Shown here: one piece after another, positions 10,557 through 20,989 of the stretch
How positions within the stretch are numbered: the first letter of the stretch is position 1
How the letters are laid out: the number at the start of each line of letters is the position of its first letter
Assembly (NCBI GenBank): GCA_024291935.2
Contig: CM044307.1
Coordinates: forward strand, 97,283,461 to 97,347,460
DNA: 64,000 bases
Reading direction: 5' to 3'
From: Okapia johnstoni
Lineage: Eukaryota; Chordata; Mammalia; Artiodactyla; Giraffidae
Translations under genes and position numbers: made by a program
The notes under the pieces: model-generated
The model's input: only the letters and a program-made list of their open reading frames with translations
Database searches by the model: none
What the model was told of the DNA's origin: nothing

Positions 10557-10810
10557 AATCATAACAAAGTCTGCACAAAGTAGAAAAAAACAAAGACTCT
10601 GAACCCTCTCCAAATGATTAACTGTAACTAACTTCCCCTTTCTTCCTTTACAAACTCTCATGGTAGAGCAGAATCTTCAGATTGGAGTCCACCTTCTCCC
10701 CAGGTTACTGGCCTCCTGAGTAAAGCAATCTCTCTTTTCCATCCAACCCTTGTCTCTTAAATATTGGCTTTTGCGAACATGGGGACCCCCGACCCTATCT
10801 GGTTACATTT
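10557..10810 (+). repeat. LTR 3' end-like segment
   Basis: The order 'actggcctcctgagtaaagcaatctctcttttcc', 'cttgtctctt', 'aatattggcttttg' and 'ggggacccccgaccc' resembles the R/U5 end of a class I ERV LTR. The start is unclear. It may belong with the region before the Bov-tA at 10357. Confidence 0.4.
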
Positions 10811-11430
10811 CTTGTTAAGAACATTTTTATTCTTAAATGAAATCTTGTTAAGACAGGTGATATTATAACATCACTTTCTTGCCACGAAAATTAATGAGTT
10901 ATTAGGAAACAACAGTGTTTCACCAACATCAATGTTTTACTGCTCCTTGTGAGGACATGGAAAAAGCAGTATGCCCAAGAGAGAGGTGAGGAAATCAGTG
11001 TTTAACAGTGCAAGGATTTGCAAATGTGCAAAGTGCAATTCATTTGTTGAAAATGTGAGCACAACTGGCTTAAAATTTTATTTGTTTTAAAAATTCCCTC
11101 ATCTGACATTGTTTTTATTCCACCTAAATTTCAGGACAAATATAAAATCATGGCAGAAGCCAAAGGAAAAGCAGGTGCATATCATTAAGGAATAACAGTC
11201 TTGGGAAAAAACTATGAAATTAAAGCTTAAAGGCTGCTGGCATTTACTGTTGGCTGCTCCCCTTAATCCCTTAAAATGCTGAAGACCTATGCATTCTATT
11301 TCCATAAAATGTGCTTAGTGTTTTAACATTCCCACCAATTATACCAAGCAATCTAATTTGACCTCTATTTAACAGAAGCTTTTCTTGGTTTTTCATAACC
11401 TTATTACTATACAGCATGAAAAACAAATGT
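10811..11430. other. Unique-looking spacer
   Basis: No repeat or gene recognised. Confidence 0.4.
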
Positions 11431-11435
11431 TACAT

Positions 11436-11897
11436 TGTGGGATGTCACCTGCCATATCAGTAAACAAAGGATGCTGTGGCCATCAAGCCATCAGCCACTG
11501 CAGCCACCCCACCTGTGCACCCTGAGGGGATCCAGAATGGGAAAGACAGAATACCAGTTCCAGATAGCTAAGATGTACATTGAACGAATGGTTTAAGTGA
11601 GCCCAGATTCTTATATCTCCCCATACATAGAAAAGGGTTAAGTTCATTAACTTGAGATGTCTGGGTTTTTTTTAATTAACAGAAATCTTTTGATGTTCTG
11701 ACTATCTGGTTTCTGTTGCAAAAACTTCTATAAATCCTGGCTCCTGCCTTACCTCTTCAGAGCAGTCTCTCAGCTATCTGAGAGGCTGCCTTCCAGGCTT
11801 GAGTTCTCAGAAATTTTGCTGAACAAAAGATAATTCTCAACATTTAGGCTATACATTTGTCTTCAGTTGACAGGTTGATTCTTGATTGACTCCTACA
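11436..11897 (+). repeat. ERV solo LTR
   Basis: It begins TGTGGGATGTCACC and ends ...CTACA, preceded by TACA at 11431. A TATA-like CTATAAAT lies near 11729, followed by the 'cagtctctcagctatctgagaggctgcc' segment and a degenerate polyadenylation signal. This is the layout of a U3-R-U5 LTR. No internal retroviral genes are present. The ends are approximate. Confidence 0.6.
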
Positions 11898-11946
11898 CTG
11901 GAAAAAAGCCTGAAACTAAGAAACTCCTGACTTTATTTCCCTTTGT

Positions 11947-12085
11947 GCTGCTGCTGCTGCTGCTGAGTCGCGTCATTTGTGTCCGACTCTGTGCAACCCC
12001 ATAGACGGCAGCCCACAAGACTCCCCCGTCCCTGGGATTCTCCAGGCAAGAACACTGGAGTGGGGTGCCACTGCCTTCTCCATCC
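11947..12085 (-). repeat. BOV-A2 half-unit with (CTG)n tail and 10-bp TSD
   Basis: On the plus strand a CTG run (the antisense of the usual CAG tail) leads into 'gtgtccgactctgtgcaacccc' and 'gcaagaacactggagtgggg'. TTCCCTTTGT flanks it at 11937-11946 and 12086-12095. Confidence 0.9.
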
Positions 12086-12095
12086 TTCCCTTTGT

Positions 12096-12426
12096 AGGAG
12101 AGCAGAATTTGCCACCCTAAATATATCTCTTTGGGGTATAAATTGTTTTAAAGTGGTTATTTTCTGAGAAATAGTAGACAAGGAAATGGTTCTGAAGACC
12201 AAGTAGATGAGTTGCCCTTTTGTAAGACATATTTACATTTGTAACAGAAATCTCTATTTGTGTATCTTCCTCTTTGTACCTGGAAGAGGAAAGCTCTAGA
12301 AACTCTTATCAATGGAAAACGCAAGGACTTAAATCTGCACCCTAATCATTCTTTGCTCACTTTGCTTTTCCTGCTAACTTCCTGCTAAGTGACTCTCCCA
12401 ACACCCAACAACTTTTGTCTTTAGCT
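12096..12426. other. Unique-looking spacer
   Basis: No repeat or gene recognised. Confidence 0.4.
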
Positions 12427-12433
12427 AAGGATG

Positions 12434-12662
12434 CCATGGACAGCGGAGCCTGGTAGGCTGCAGTCCATGGGGTCGCTAAGAGTCGGACACAACTGAGCGA
12501 CTTCACTTTCACTTTTCTCTTCCATGCACTGGAGAAGAAAATGGCAACCCACTCCAGTATTCTTGCCTGGAGAATCCTAGGAACGGCGGAGCCTGGTGAG
12601 CTGCCGTCTATGGGGTCGCACAGAGTCGGACACGATTGAAGCGACTTAGCAGCAGCAGCAGC
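12434..12662 (+). repeat. BOV-A2 dimeric SINE, 5'-truncated
   Basis: The dimer linker 'cttcactttcacttttct' and a tail 'gcgacttagcagcagcagcagc' are present, but the first ~60 bases are missing. AAGGATG flanks it at 12427-12433 and 12663-12669. The AGC-repeat tail may vary in length between individuals. Confidence 0.88.
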
Positions 12663-12841
12663 AAGGATGGTATTTAAGGTGAGGGCTTCAGCCATTTGAG
12701 GGAGTTACTCAGTGTCCTGCGTAAACTCAGTTACTCAGTTTTCCTGTTAATCTGTCTCAGGTCACTTTAATTCTTAGACCAGCCAGAACAACCTAGAAGA
12801 GAAGAGGACTGTCTTCCTCCCTAGCACCTCCACCCTGCAAA

Positions 12842-13700
12842 CACACACATACTTACACTCCTGCCAAACACGGTTTTCACCTGTTAGGGGAAACGCACTG
12901 ACTAAAACTGCCCACCCTAACCAGGCACCCTTGTAACCATTTACATGAGTTGTTTTATGACAGAAAGTCTTGGTAAGGAACATAGAACTAACAAGCCGCC
13001 ACCATCTGGAAGAATCTGGGAAAAGCCAAAAGGAGTCTCCACATGTCCTACCACCTCCCAGAATCCTCTTCTCTGGCATCCCTCATGGCCGAGCAGTGTG
13101 TGTACCACCAGGAAGGACCCTGAGTAGGAATGATTGCCAGAGACAACCTGGAAACTAACCCCATCACCATAAAACCCAAGACTGAGAGCCCCGCGGCAGA
13201 GCAGTCCTCCTGTGTTCACTTAGTCTTCTGCTCTTCGCCCCAGCCCCCCTTTCCAATAAAGTCTCTTGCTTTGTCAGCACGTGTGTCTCCTTGGACAAAC
13301 CATTTCCAAGGGTTAGACAAGAGCCCCCTTTCGGGCCCTGGAAGGGGTCCGTCTTCCCATAACAGTGCTTCTCAAACTATCTGAGGTGAAGAACCAGTTT
13401 TCCTTTTCCCAATCCATCATGAATGTACATTTTTATAAACTACAACAAAAAAGGATAACGAGACAAATAGAATAAAGATATGCACAATGCCCCAATAGGG
13501 CCTTTTTAAGACAATGGAAAAAACTCTGAATATAGGTTATATATTAGACAATTTTATTACATCAACATTAAACTTCTTTGGTGTGCTGTAATATTGTAGT
13601 TAAATAGGAGAATGTCCTTTTTCTGAGAAAACACATGAAGTGTTAAGAGATAAAGTGTCATGATGTTTGCAACATACTTTCAAATGGGTTACTGGACCAG
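12842..13700. repeat. Unnamed interspersed repeat, copy B, interrupted by an LTR
   Basis: The left piece (12842-12881, 'cactcctgccaaacac') and right piece (from 13365, 'gtgcttctcaaactatctga', 'cccaatccatcatgaa') are the same blocks that are contiguous in copy A at 6.9-7.0 kb. The right piece extends to about 13700, ending with 'gtgtcatgatgtttgcaacatactttcaaatgg', a segment familiar from old mammalian repeats. Confidence 0.55.
12882..13364 (+). repeat. ERV solo LTR inside copy B repeat
   Basis: It starts TGTTAGGGGAAACGCACTG and ends ...CATAACA. The polyadenylation signal AATAAA at about 13255 is followed by 'gtctcttgctttgtcagcac' and 'gttagacaagagcccc', a clear R/U5 layout of a ruminant ERV LTR. 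Copy A of the surrounding repeat shows the empty site. Overlapping frames (12945-13384) are LTR sequence. No internal viral genes remain. Confidence 0.75.
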
Positions 13701-14268
13701 ATCCATTTGCTTGACGTGAAGCAAGCCAAACGCTGAGATGTGGAGGTTTGTGGCAAGAAAGAGTTTATTCACAAGGCAGCCAGGAGAGATGAGAAAACAA
13801 GTGTCAGATTTGCCTCCCTGAAGGAGAGGGGGTAGGGAGATTTATGGGATAAGCAGGATAGTCCTAGGCAAAGAGGTGATTAGAGGTGATAGAGATAGAA
13901 TAGGATAGTTATACAGGTAGTTGTAGAAGTCCCAGTAGGGAATTATGGATAGAGAGGGAGACAAGTGTAAGTTAATGAGCGCTCAAAAAAGCTATGGGAA
14001 TGTTTGGAATGAAGCAGTCTTTGCTTAACTATAAAATCATAAATAAAAATACAAGATATACCCCAGGTCACTAAGTGAAAGAGAACAATGTTAACACCCT
14101 TTTGCTGATTTAAATAAGCACTATGACAGTCCCAGTTGACCTCATAGGGTCAGACATTCTCCTGCCCAATATGAAAGAGAAGCTACTGATGTCTACTCAA
14201 AGAATGAGGAAGAAGGCAGTCTTTATCGCTCTGCCACTTTCCTTCTATCATAAAAATGTAGCCCACTT

Positions 14269-14870
14269 TACTTTCTTGGGCTTCAAAATCACTGCAGATG
14301 GTGACTTCAGCCAAGAAATTAAAAGATGCTTGCTCCTTGGAAGAAGAGCTATGACCAACCTAGACAGCATATTAAAAAGCAGAGACATTACTTTGCCAAC
14401 AAAGGTCCGTCTAGTCAAAGCTATGGTTTTCCCAGTAGTCATGTATGGATGTGAGAGTTGGACTATAAAGAAAGCTGAGCACCGAAGAATTGATGCTTTT
14501 GAACTGCGGTATTGGAGAAGACTCTTGTGAGTCCCTTGGACTGCAAGGAGATCCAGCCAGTCAATCCTAAGGAAATCAGTCCTTAATAATTCATTGGAAG
14601 GACTGATGCTGAAGCTCCAATACTTCGGCCACCTGATGTGAGGAGTTGACTCAGTGGAAAAGACCCTGATGCTGGGAAAGATTGAAGGTGAGAGAAGGGG
14701 ATGACAGAGGATGAGATGGTTGGATGGCATCACCGACTCAATGGACATGAGTTTGATCAAGCTCTAGGAGTTGGTGACAGATAAGGAAGACTGGCATGCT
14801 GCAGTCCATTGTGTAGCAAAGAGTTGGACATGACTGAACGACTGAACTGAACTGAACTGAACTGAACTGA
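14269..14870 (+). mobile_element. BovB LINE 3' end with TSD
   Basis: This is the last ~600 bases of BovB, from 'tttcttgggcttcaaaatcactgc' to a tail of five ACTGA-type repeats. AGCCCACTT at 14260-14268 and 14870-14878 is the TSD. The RT C-terminal frame survives to 14530, then breaks. Confidence 0.9.
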
Positions 14871-14961
14871 GCCCACTTAATCTTTGAGGCAGAACTCCTT
14901 CGCCTGCCCACTTGCATCTCTCACAAGTGTCCTATGTTAGCAAATCTACTTCTTGCTGACT

Positions 14962-15275
14962 TCAAGGAGATCAAACAAATCAATCCTAAAGGAAATCAAC
15001 CGTGAATATTCATTGGAAGGACTGATGCTGAAACTGAAGCTGCAATACTTTGGTCACCCAGTGTGAAGATCTGACTCATTGGAAAAGACCTAGATGCTAG
15101 GAAATATCAAAGGCAAAAGAAGAAGGGAATGAGGATGAGATGGTTAGATAGCATCATTGACCCAATGGACATGAATCTGAGCAAACTCTGGGAGATAGTG
15201 GAGGTCAGAGAAGCATGGAGTGCTGCAGTCCATGGGTTGCAAAGAGTCAGACACGACTAAATGACTGGATGGAAC
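14962..15275 (+). mobile_element. BovB LINE 3' fragment
   Basis: A second, more diverged BovB 3' end begins at 'ttcaaggagatcaaacaaatc' and ends 'gacacgactaaatgactgga'. It has its own 3' end, so it is a separate insertion, about 90 bases from the previous copy. No firm TSD. Confidence 0.85.
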
Positions 15276-15516
15276 AGCAAAGCATGATTTGAGGGTGGAG
15301 TTTTCTGGTCCTCTGATGTCAAAAAACCCCTGCACAGGCCCAGTTTTAGGGTCAGTAGTCCCAACCATTCAGAGCTGTCTCACACTAGACAAGAGCCCAC
15401 CCTAGGCTATATGAAGCTGGAAAGGTATGCAATTAAAGAGAGGGAAAAAGAAAGAAAGAAAAAAATAAAACTAAAGCAAACAATCAATTAAGGCAGTTTA
15501 TAAGCAGAGGGATTTT

Positions 15517-16151
15517 TAAAAATTTATTTTTTTATTGAAGGAAAATTGCTTTATAGAATTTTCCTGTTTTCTGTCAAGCTTCAACATGAATCAGCCATAA
15601 GTATACATATATCCCCACTCTTCTGAACCTCCTTCCATTCTCCCTCCCCATCCCACCCTTCTAGGTTGATACAGAGCCCCTGTTTGAGTTTCCTGACCCA
15701 TACAGCAAATTCCCTTTGGCTATCTATTTTACATATGGTAATATATGTTTCCATGTTACTCTTTCCATACATCTCACCCTCTCCTCCCCTCTCCCCATGT
15801 CCATAAGTCGATTCTCTACATCTCTTTCTCCATTGCTGCCCTGTAAGTAAATTCTTCAGTGCCATTTTTTCTAGATTCCATATATATGCATTAGAATACG
15901 ATATTTCTTCCTCTTTCTGACTCACTTCACTCTGTATAATATGTTCTAAGTTCATCCATCTCATTAGAACTGACTCAAAAGGGTTCCTTTTTATGGCTGA
16001 GTAATATTCCATTGTGTTTATGTACTACAACTTCTTTATCCATTCATCTGTCGGTGGACATCTAGGTTGCTTCTATGTTCTAGCTATTGTAAATAGTGCT
16101 GCAATGAACAATGGGATGCATGTATGTTTTTCAATTTTGGTTTCCTTAGGG
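15517..16151 (-). mobile_element. Ruminant L1, 5'-truncated, with TSD
   Basis: On the plus strand it starts with an A/T-rich stretch and 'tattgaaggaaaattgctttatagaattttcc', the L1 3' end in antisense, followed by the 3' UTR. It extends into the ORF2 C-terminus (frame 15581-16012, with 'MEYYSAIKRN' and 'LMRWMNLEHI'). TAAGCAGAG flanks it (15501-15509 and 16152-16160); with two mismatches the duplication extends to about 16 bases. Confidence 0.92.
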
Positions 16152-16261
16152 TAAGCAGAGTGCTTTTAACAAGTTGTTTCCTATCCTTTATTCTGCAAAA
16201 TAAGCTCAAGAATTCCTGTTAATCATCAGGTTCTGTTAACTCTATGGGTAATGGTTTCAAA

Positions 16262-16425
16262 TGTTTCATCATCAAAAAAAATAAAAGCACATTAATATAG
16301 ATAGAAAAACAGATGACAGACAGACAGATACATGACAAAAAGAAAAGAAGGAAGAAATAGAGGGACAGTGGGAGGAATGAAGGATAAAGGAGAGAAGAAA
16401 GGAAGGAGGGAAGGAAGTGTGGGTG
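16262..16425. repeat. Purine-rich simple repeat
   Basis: A-rich, then (GACA)-like and AAGG/GGAA-rich sequence with almost no pyrimidines on the plus strand. Low complexity. Confidence 0.7.
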
Positions 16426-16796
16426 GGCAAGTCAATGTGGCAAATATTTAAGCAGGCCTATTCCTCTTCCTGTAGGGCCTGGGTGCAAATGGAGACTCCT
16501 ATACCATGTGCCCAAATATTTAAGGTTATAAGGAAAACTCACGAAGTAATACAATATGATTCATCTTTTACTTTACCAATATGCCTTCATAAGGACCTAG
16601 AAGCCAAGTTCAGATTTAGAATTTACAAACTCCTACAAGTGTCGTGCTAGAACATGGCGGTGCAAGGGGAGCCAACCTCTAGTTTCCTGGCCTGTAGCCA
16701 GTTGCTTTCCTCTCCCTCCCACCCCGAGGTCCATCCTGCACCATAAGGGACTTTATGCATATGCATGTGTGACACCTCAGTTCATGCATTCAAGCA
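16426..16796. other. Unique-looking spacer
   Basis: No repeat or gene recognised. The 77-residue frame at 16417 has no family resemblance. Confidence 0.4.
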
Positions 16797-17530
16797 TTAT
16801 CTGTTAAGTGACAGAATATGCCACTCTCAAAATACACCATGTTGGCATAAGGATTATTCTGAGCTGAAGGCAGATGAGAAGAAGCAGATAGAAGGAAAGC
16901 TTCCTGTCCTTCCTCTATTTACCTCAAAGCAAAACATAAATTTTTAAAGGAATTCTTCCTCCTCTCTCGACCAGGAAGAACAGAAGTTAAGCACCAGGGA
17001 TAACTTTAGATCCTACATACCTGGTTGTCGTTGTTAGTCTCGCAGTTGTGTCTGACTCTTTGCCACCCCATGGACTGTAGCCCACCAGGCTCCTCTGTCC
17101 ATGGGATTCCCCAGGCAAGAATACTGGAGATGGTACCAAAAGACTACATAACAAACTTTACTAATTAGCTTCTATTAGTTTCCTAGATACTTGCCATACC
17201 ATTATTTGCTGTCCCTACAAACTCAAGGTCATTTTTCTTTGTCTCATCACTTCTATAGAAAATTATCATTACTTTGCTAAGGTACTTCATAAACTTAAGT
17301 TCTAACTAAACCTTTGAATTACTCCATTTTCCCTGGATATCTCCCACATACACATGAAGTTTACAGGTTAATAAAATTGTTTTATTTTCTTTTATTGATT
17401 TGTTATGGGGATCAGAGCCAAGAAATTAGAAGGGTAGATGGAACTTATTTTTTCTCCTCTCCATAGCCACATCACTGCTCCCCACTCTCACAAACAACTG
17501 TTTCTTGGCCACCTTTGGGCCAAAGGATGT
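16797..17530 (+). repeat. ERVL-like LTR split by a Bov-tA fragment
   Basis: The order 'atatgccactctcaaaatacaccat', 'ggattattctgagctgaaggcagatgag', 'ttagtttcctaga', 'ggtcatttttctttgtctc', then 'ttaataaaattgttttatttt' and 'agccaagaaattagaagggtagat' is that of an ancient ERVL-type LTR. The Bov-tA at 17028-17130 is inserted. Confidence 0.5.
17028..17130 (-). repeat. Bov-tA SINE, truncated
   Basis: Only the tRNA-less half is present: 'gtgtctgactctttgccaccccatggactgtagccc' to 'caggcaagaatactggag'. Confidence 0.88.
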
Positions 17531-17879
17531 GCATGGTGGGTGTGATCTAATGTTATGAAAACGGATACCTAAATAGATAAAAATAGCAGGAATTCCAGGG
17601 TCTAGAATACCTGAAGCATATGGAATAAAAGTTAGGGACTAAGGGTGGGAGATGAGCCCCTAGTGGGATGTCTTTTGACCTAGAACACTCCTCATCTCTT
17701 GGGGAGGAGTGAGGCTGGAGGAACAAAGAGGTCTTCAAAGCGTGGGGTGGTATTGATCTAGGTAAAGAAACACACATTCTCAATGAACTTATTCTTTCCA
17801 TTTTTAACATTGTGGCAAATATTCCCCCACTTTTCTATAAACACCTTTCAGCTAATTTAGGAAGAACAATTTTTTATCC
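17531..17879. other. Unique-looking spacer
   Basis: No repeat or gene recognised. Confidence 0.35.
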
Positions 17880-18425
17880 CATTCTTTCCATATATCTTTC
17901 TAAAAATTATAGGGGAGAAATTTTTAGCTGAGATCCCTGAAATAAAAAAAGATTGACAAGAGAAAAACCAAAGAAGTTTATTAACATGTATACCTTATGC
18001 ATACATGAGAAATACCCAGGAGAAAATGAGTAACCCTCCAAGGTGCCTTAGAATTTAGGCTTAATTATCATTTTAATTGGGAAATGGGGAGAGGAATGTA
18101 TGTATCTTAGGGGAGAAAAAATGATTTTTAGGAAAGATAAATAGGTCCTTAGAAGAACAGGTGGGAGGTATGATAGTTGGTGATAGAATTTGGATGTGGT
18201 GTCAACTTATAGTCTTTTCAGTGATAACAGTCAATCTTCCCTGGTTGATGAAATTCTGGGGGTGGGGGGAATCTATGAAAGTTGAGTTATCTTTAGAGGT
18301 TCTGTCTTTAGGCAAGTAAGTGGAGTTCATAGAAAACCTCTCTTTATATTTACTGTTTTTCAAGTGCCTACAGCTCAAAATAATCAATATACTAAAGGAT
18401 TATATTTTGAGGTAGCATGTCCTGA
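17880..18425 (-). repeat. ERVL/MaLR-like LTR, antisense
   Basis: Blocks 'gaagtttattaacatgtataccttatgcatac', 'aatcttccctggttgatgaaattc', 'aaagttgagttatctt' and 'aaaataatcaatatactaaaggattatattttgagg' match, from memory, a common ancient ERVL-type LTR in antisense. Confidence 0.5.
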
Positions 18426-19124
18426 AGTCAGTGTCCGTGTCTACTTGGAATTTCCAATTGACAAAATTCAGGCACACAGCTACATCTGGCTTCTAAGAGA
18501 GCTCAGAAATGCTGTCTGACAGTTTACACAGGAAAAGAGGGAAATAATCCAACCTATCCAACTTCCTCCTTATACTAACAGAGTAGATATTTGGAAGTTC
18601 TTACAAGTAATTTATGGTTTCAGCCCGACTTCATGAAAGCATAAGGCCTCTAGGGGTCTCTGTTTCCTGGAGGTCTCCATGAACCTTCACTCGACCCAGT
18701 GTGGCCATGGATCTCTTAGGCGTCTCCTTCAGTCTGCAACCTCATGCAATCCTAAGAGATTTTCTCCTGGGGAAATCTATATTGCTACCCATCCCTTTCA
18801 AATGTACTTCATGACATCAGTGCTTTAGCCAATTTGGTAGTGTTCACCGTATATATCTCCAGGACTGTCACACACTCACTCAATAATTCATGAATTACAA
18901 AATAAAAATGGAGGAGTCCATCATTGTCTTCCTAAGGAAAGCCTTAGTAAAATTAGGTGGATTTCAGAGTGTTCTCTCTGGCTTGGAAGGCCCTTAGGTA
19001 AGGCATCAGATTTTCGCGTTCCCTCATCACCAACCTTAGCCACCCATCGCTTAACAATCATCCAATACGTGTATGTTAGATCAAATTGCTTTCAAGTTTG
19101 ACAAGTCATTTTATCATGTGACTC
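18426..19124. other. Unique-looking spacer
   Basis: About 700 bases with no repeat or gene recognised. Confidence 0.4.
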
Positions 19125-19290
19125 TAGGTTTTTAATTGAAATTTTTATTGCTATAATTGTAAATTCACATACAGGTGTCAGAAATACTACCGAGCGTCTC
19201 TTGTGCACTCCTCCTAGTTTTCCCTAGTGGTACCGTTCTGCAAAACTACTGGGTAAATCACAACCAGGACACTGACTTCACTTTTTTTTC
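19125..19290 (-). repeat. Old L1 3' fragment
   Basis: 'ttttattgctataattgtaaattcacatacag' followed by 'tgcaaaactactgggtaaatcacaaccaggacactgac' resembles an old L1M 3' UTR in antisense. Strongly diverged. From 19291 to 19754 I see nothing further. Confidence 0.45.
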
Positions 19291-19754
19291 AGCAACCTCA
19301 CTCACCCCAGCATATAGCTTCACTTCTGAATATTGCTGACTTTACCTTCTTCATATGTCTTCTGTTGCCAGAAATGTATTCAATCATCCAGTTTTACTCT
19401 GTGCCTAATATTCTTGGACATGCTTCTTGTGCTCGAAGTCATAATAAGATTACCTGCCTTCCCCAGGCCTTGTGCTATCAATCAATCCTGTGGTTTACGA
19501 AGTTACATAAAATAATCATATACGCCTCTGATGCAATGATGACGATGACAAAAGAGCAGTAAAATAAAATAGGGCCAGCACAAATAAATGCCCCTGTGTA
19601 AAAGTTAAAGCTAGACAAGTTGTGAACTTAGGACACTGTCATTAACTATCAGGATTTATTATTTACAACAAAACACTGAATTCTATAAGGCAAATATTTC
19701 AAGAATCTCAGGTTTAAAGTTACCTTAAATGTTACAGATTGCAAACATAATAAA

Positions 19755-19842
19755 CTGCTGCTGCTAAGTCGCTTCAGTCACATCCGACTGTGCAACCCCA
19801 TAGACGGCAGCCCACCAGGCTCCACCGTCCCTGGGATTCTCC
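19755..19842 (-). repeat. BOV-A2 SINE fragment
   Basis: 'ctgctgctgctaagtcgcttcagtc' to 'ccaccgtccctgggattctcc' is the antisense 3' part of a BOV-A2 unit. Confidence 0.85.
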
Positions 19843-19980
19843 ATGGGCCAAATGTGCAGACATGTTTAGATCTTAAAAATAAATCTTGAGTAGAAAAAAA
19901 TATGCAGAATAAAATTACCTATTACATAAAATGCTAAGCATATACAATAAAAGTATGTACTGATTGCCTTACCCCTTCAT

Positions 19981-20224
19981 AGATCACAGCCTTGTCACGG
20001 TGCTGTGAAGGTGCTTGTGTAACTCAATGAAGTTATGAGCCATGCCATGCAGGACTACCCAAGATGGAAAGGATGACAAAATGTGGTCCACTGGAGGAGG
20101 AAATAGCAACTCACTCCAGTATTCTTGCCTTCAGAACCCCATGAACAATACGAAAAGGCAAAAAGATATGACACTGGAAGATGTCCATATGTCACCAGGT
20201 CAGAAGGTGTCCAATATGCTACTG
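19981..20224 (+). mobile_element. BovB LINE 5' region fragment
   Basis: 'gatcacagccttgtcacggtgctg', 'ccatgccatgcaggactacccaagatgg', 'aatgtggtccactgga' and 'cttcagaaccccatgaaca' correspond, from memory, to the BovB 5' region, which the other BovB copies here lack. BovB similarity ends at about 20224 and unrelated AT-rich sequence follows for ~130 bases. Confidence 0.65.
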
Positions 20225-20352
20225 TATATTTTTTCCATTCAAGATCGTTTTTATGATCTAAACATTTTGCTACATATACATCAAGTCCATTTATTTAACT
20301 GTGATATTCTATAACTACATCACAGTTTATTTATTGATTCCCATATTATTTC

Positions 20353-20947
20353 CCTTATTTTCTTGGGCTCCAAAATCACTGCAGATGGTGACTGCAGCCA
20401 AGAAATTAAAAGACCCTTGCTTCTTGGAAGAAAAGCTATGACAAACCTAAACAGCATATTAAAAAGCATAGACATTACTTTGCCGACAAAGTTCCATATA
20501 GCCAAAGCTACGGTTTTTCCAATAGTCATGTACGGATGTGAGAGTCGGACTATAAAGAAAGCTTGAGTGCCAAAGAACTGATGCTTTTGAACTGTGGTGT
20601 TGAATAAGACTCTTGAGAGTCCCTTGGACTGCAAGGAGATCAAATCAGTCAATCCTAAAGGAAATCAGTTCTGAATGTTCATTGGAAGGACTGATGCTGA
20701 AGCTGAAGCTCCAATACTTTGGCCACCTGATGTGAAGAGCTGACTCATTGGAAAAGACCCTGATGCTGGGAAAGATTGAAGGCAGGAGGAGAAGGGGATG
20801 ACAGAGGATGAGATGGTTGGATGGCATCACCGACTCGATGGACATGAGTTTGAGCAAGCTCCAGGAGTTGGTGATGGATAGGGAAGCCTGGCGTGCCAAA
20901 GTCCATGGGGTTGCAAAGAGTCAGACATGATTGAGTGACTGAACTGA
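20353..20947 (+). mobile_element. BovB LINE 3' end
   Basis: It runs from 'ttattttcttgggctccaaaatcactgc' to 'gagtgactgaactga', the same segment as the copy at 14.3 kb, in the same orientation as the 5' piece at 19.98 kb. ATATTA occurs at both ends (20343-20348 and 20947-20952) and may be a short TSD. Confidence 0.9.
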
Positions 20948-20989
20948 TATTAGGATGCATTATCTTTAATAATTAAAAGCTAGAAATAA

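Larger units (their letters stand above)
13701..15420 (-). repeat. LTR-like ancient repeat hosting two BovB fragments
   Basis: Once the BovB insertions at 14269-14870 and 14962-15275 are set aside, the rest (13701-14268, 14871-14961, 15276-15420) reads as one antisense LTR-like sequence. Its markers are 'aagaaagagtttattcacaagg', 'gaggcagaactccttcgcctgcc' and 'gtctcacactagacaagagccc'. The subfamily is not identified. Confidence 0.35.

Noticed and set aside
14842..14870. ACTGA tandem repeat as a CRISPR-like or regulatory array
   Set aside because: It is the ordinary 3' tail of a BovB insertion; the unit is five bases with no spacers.
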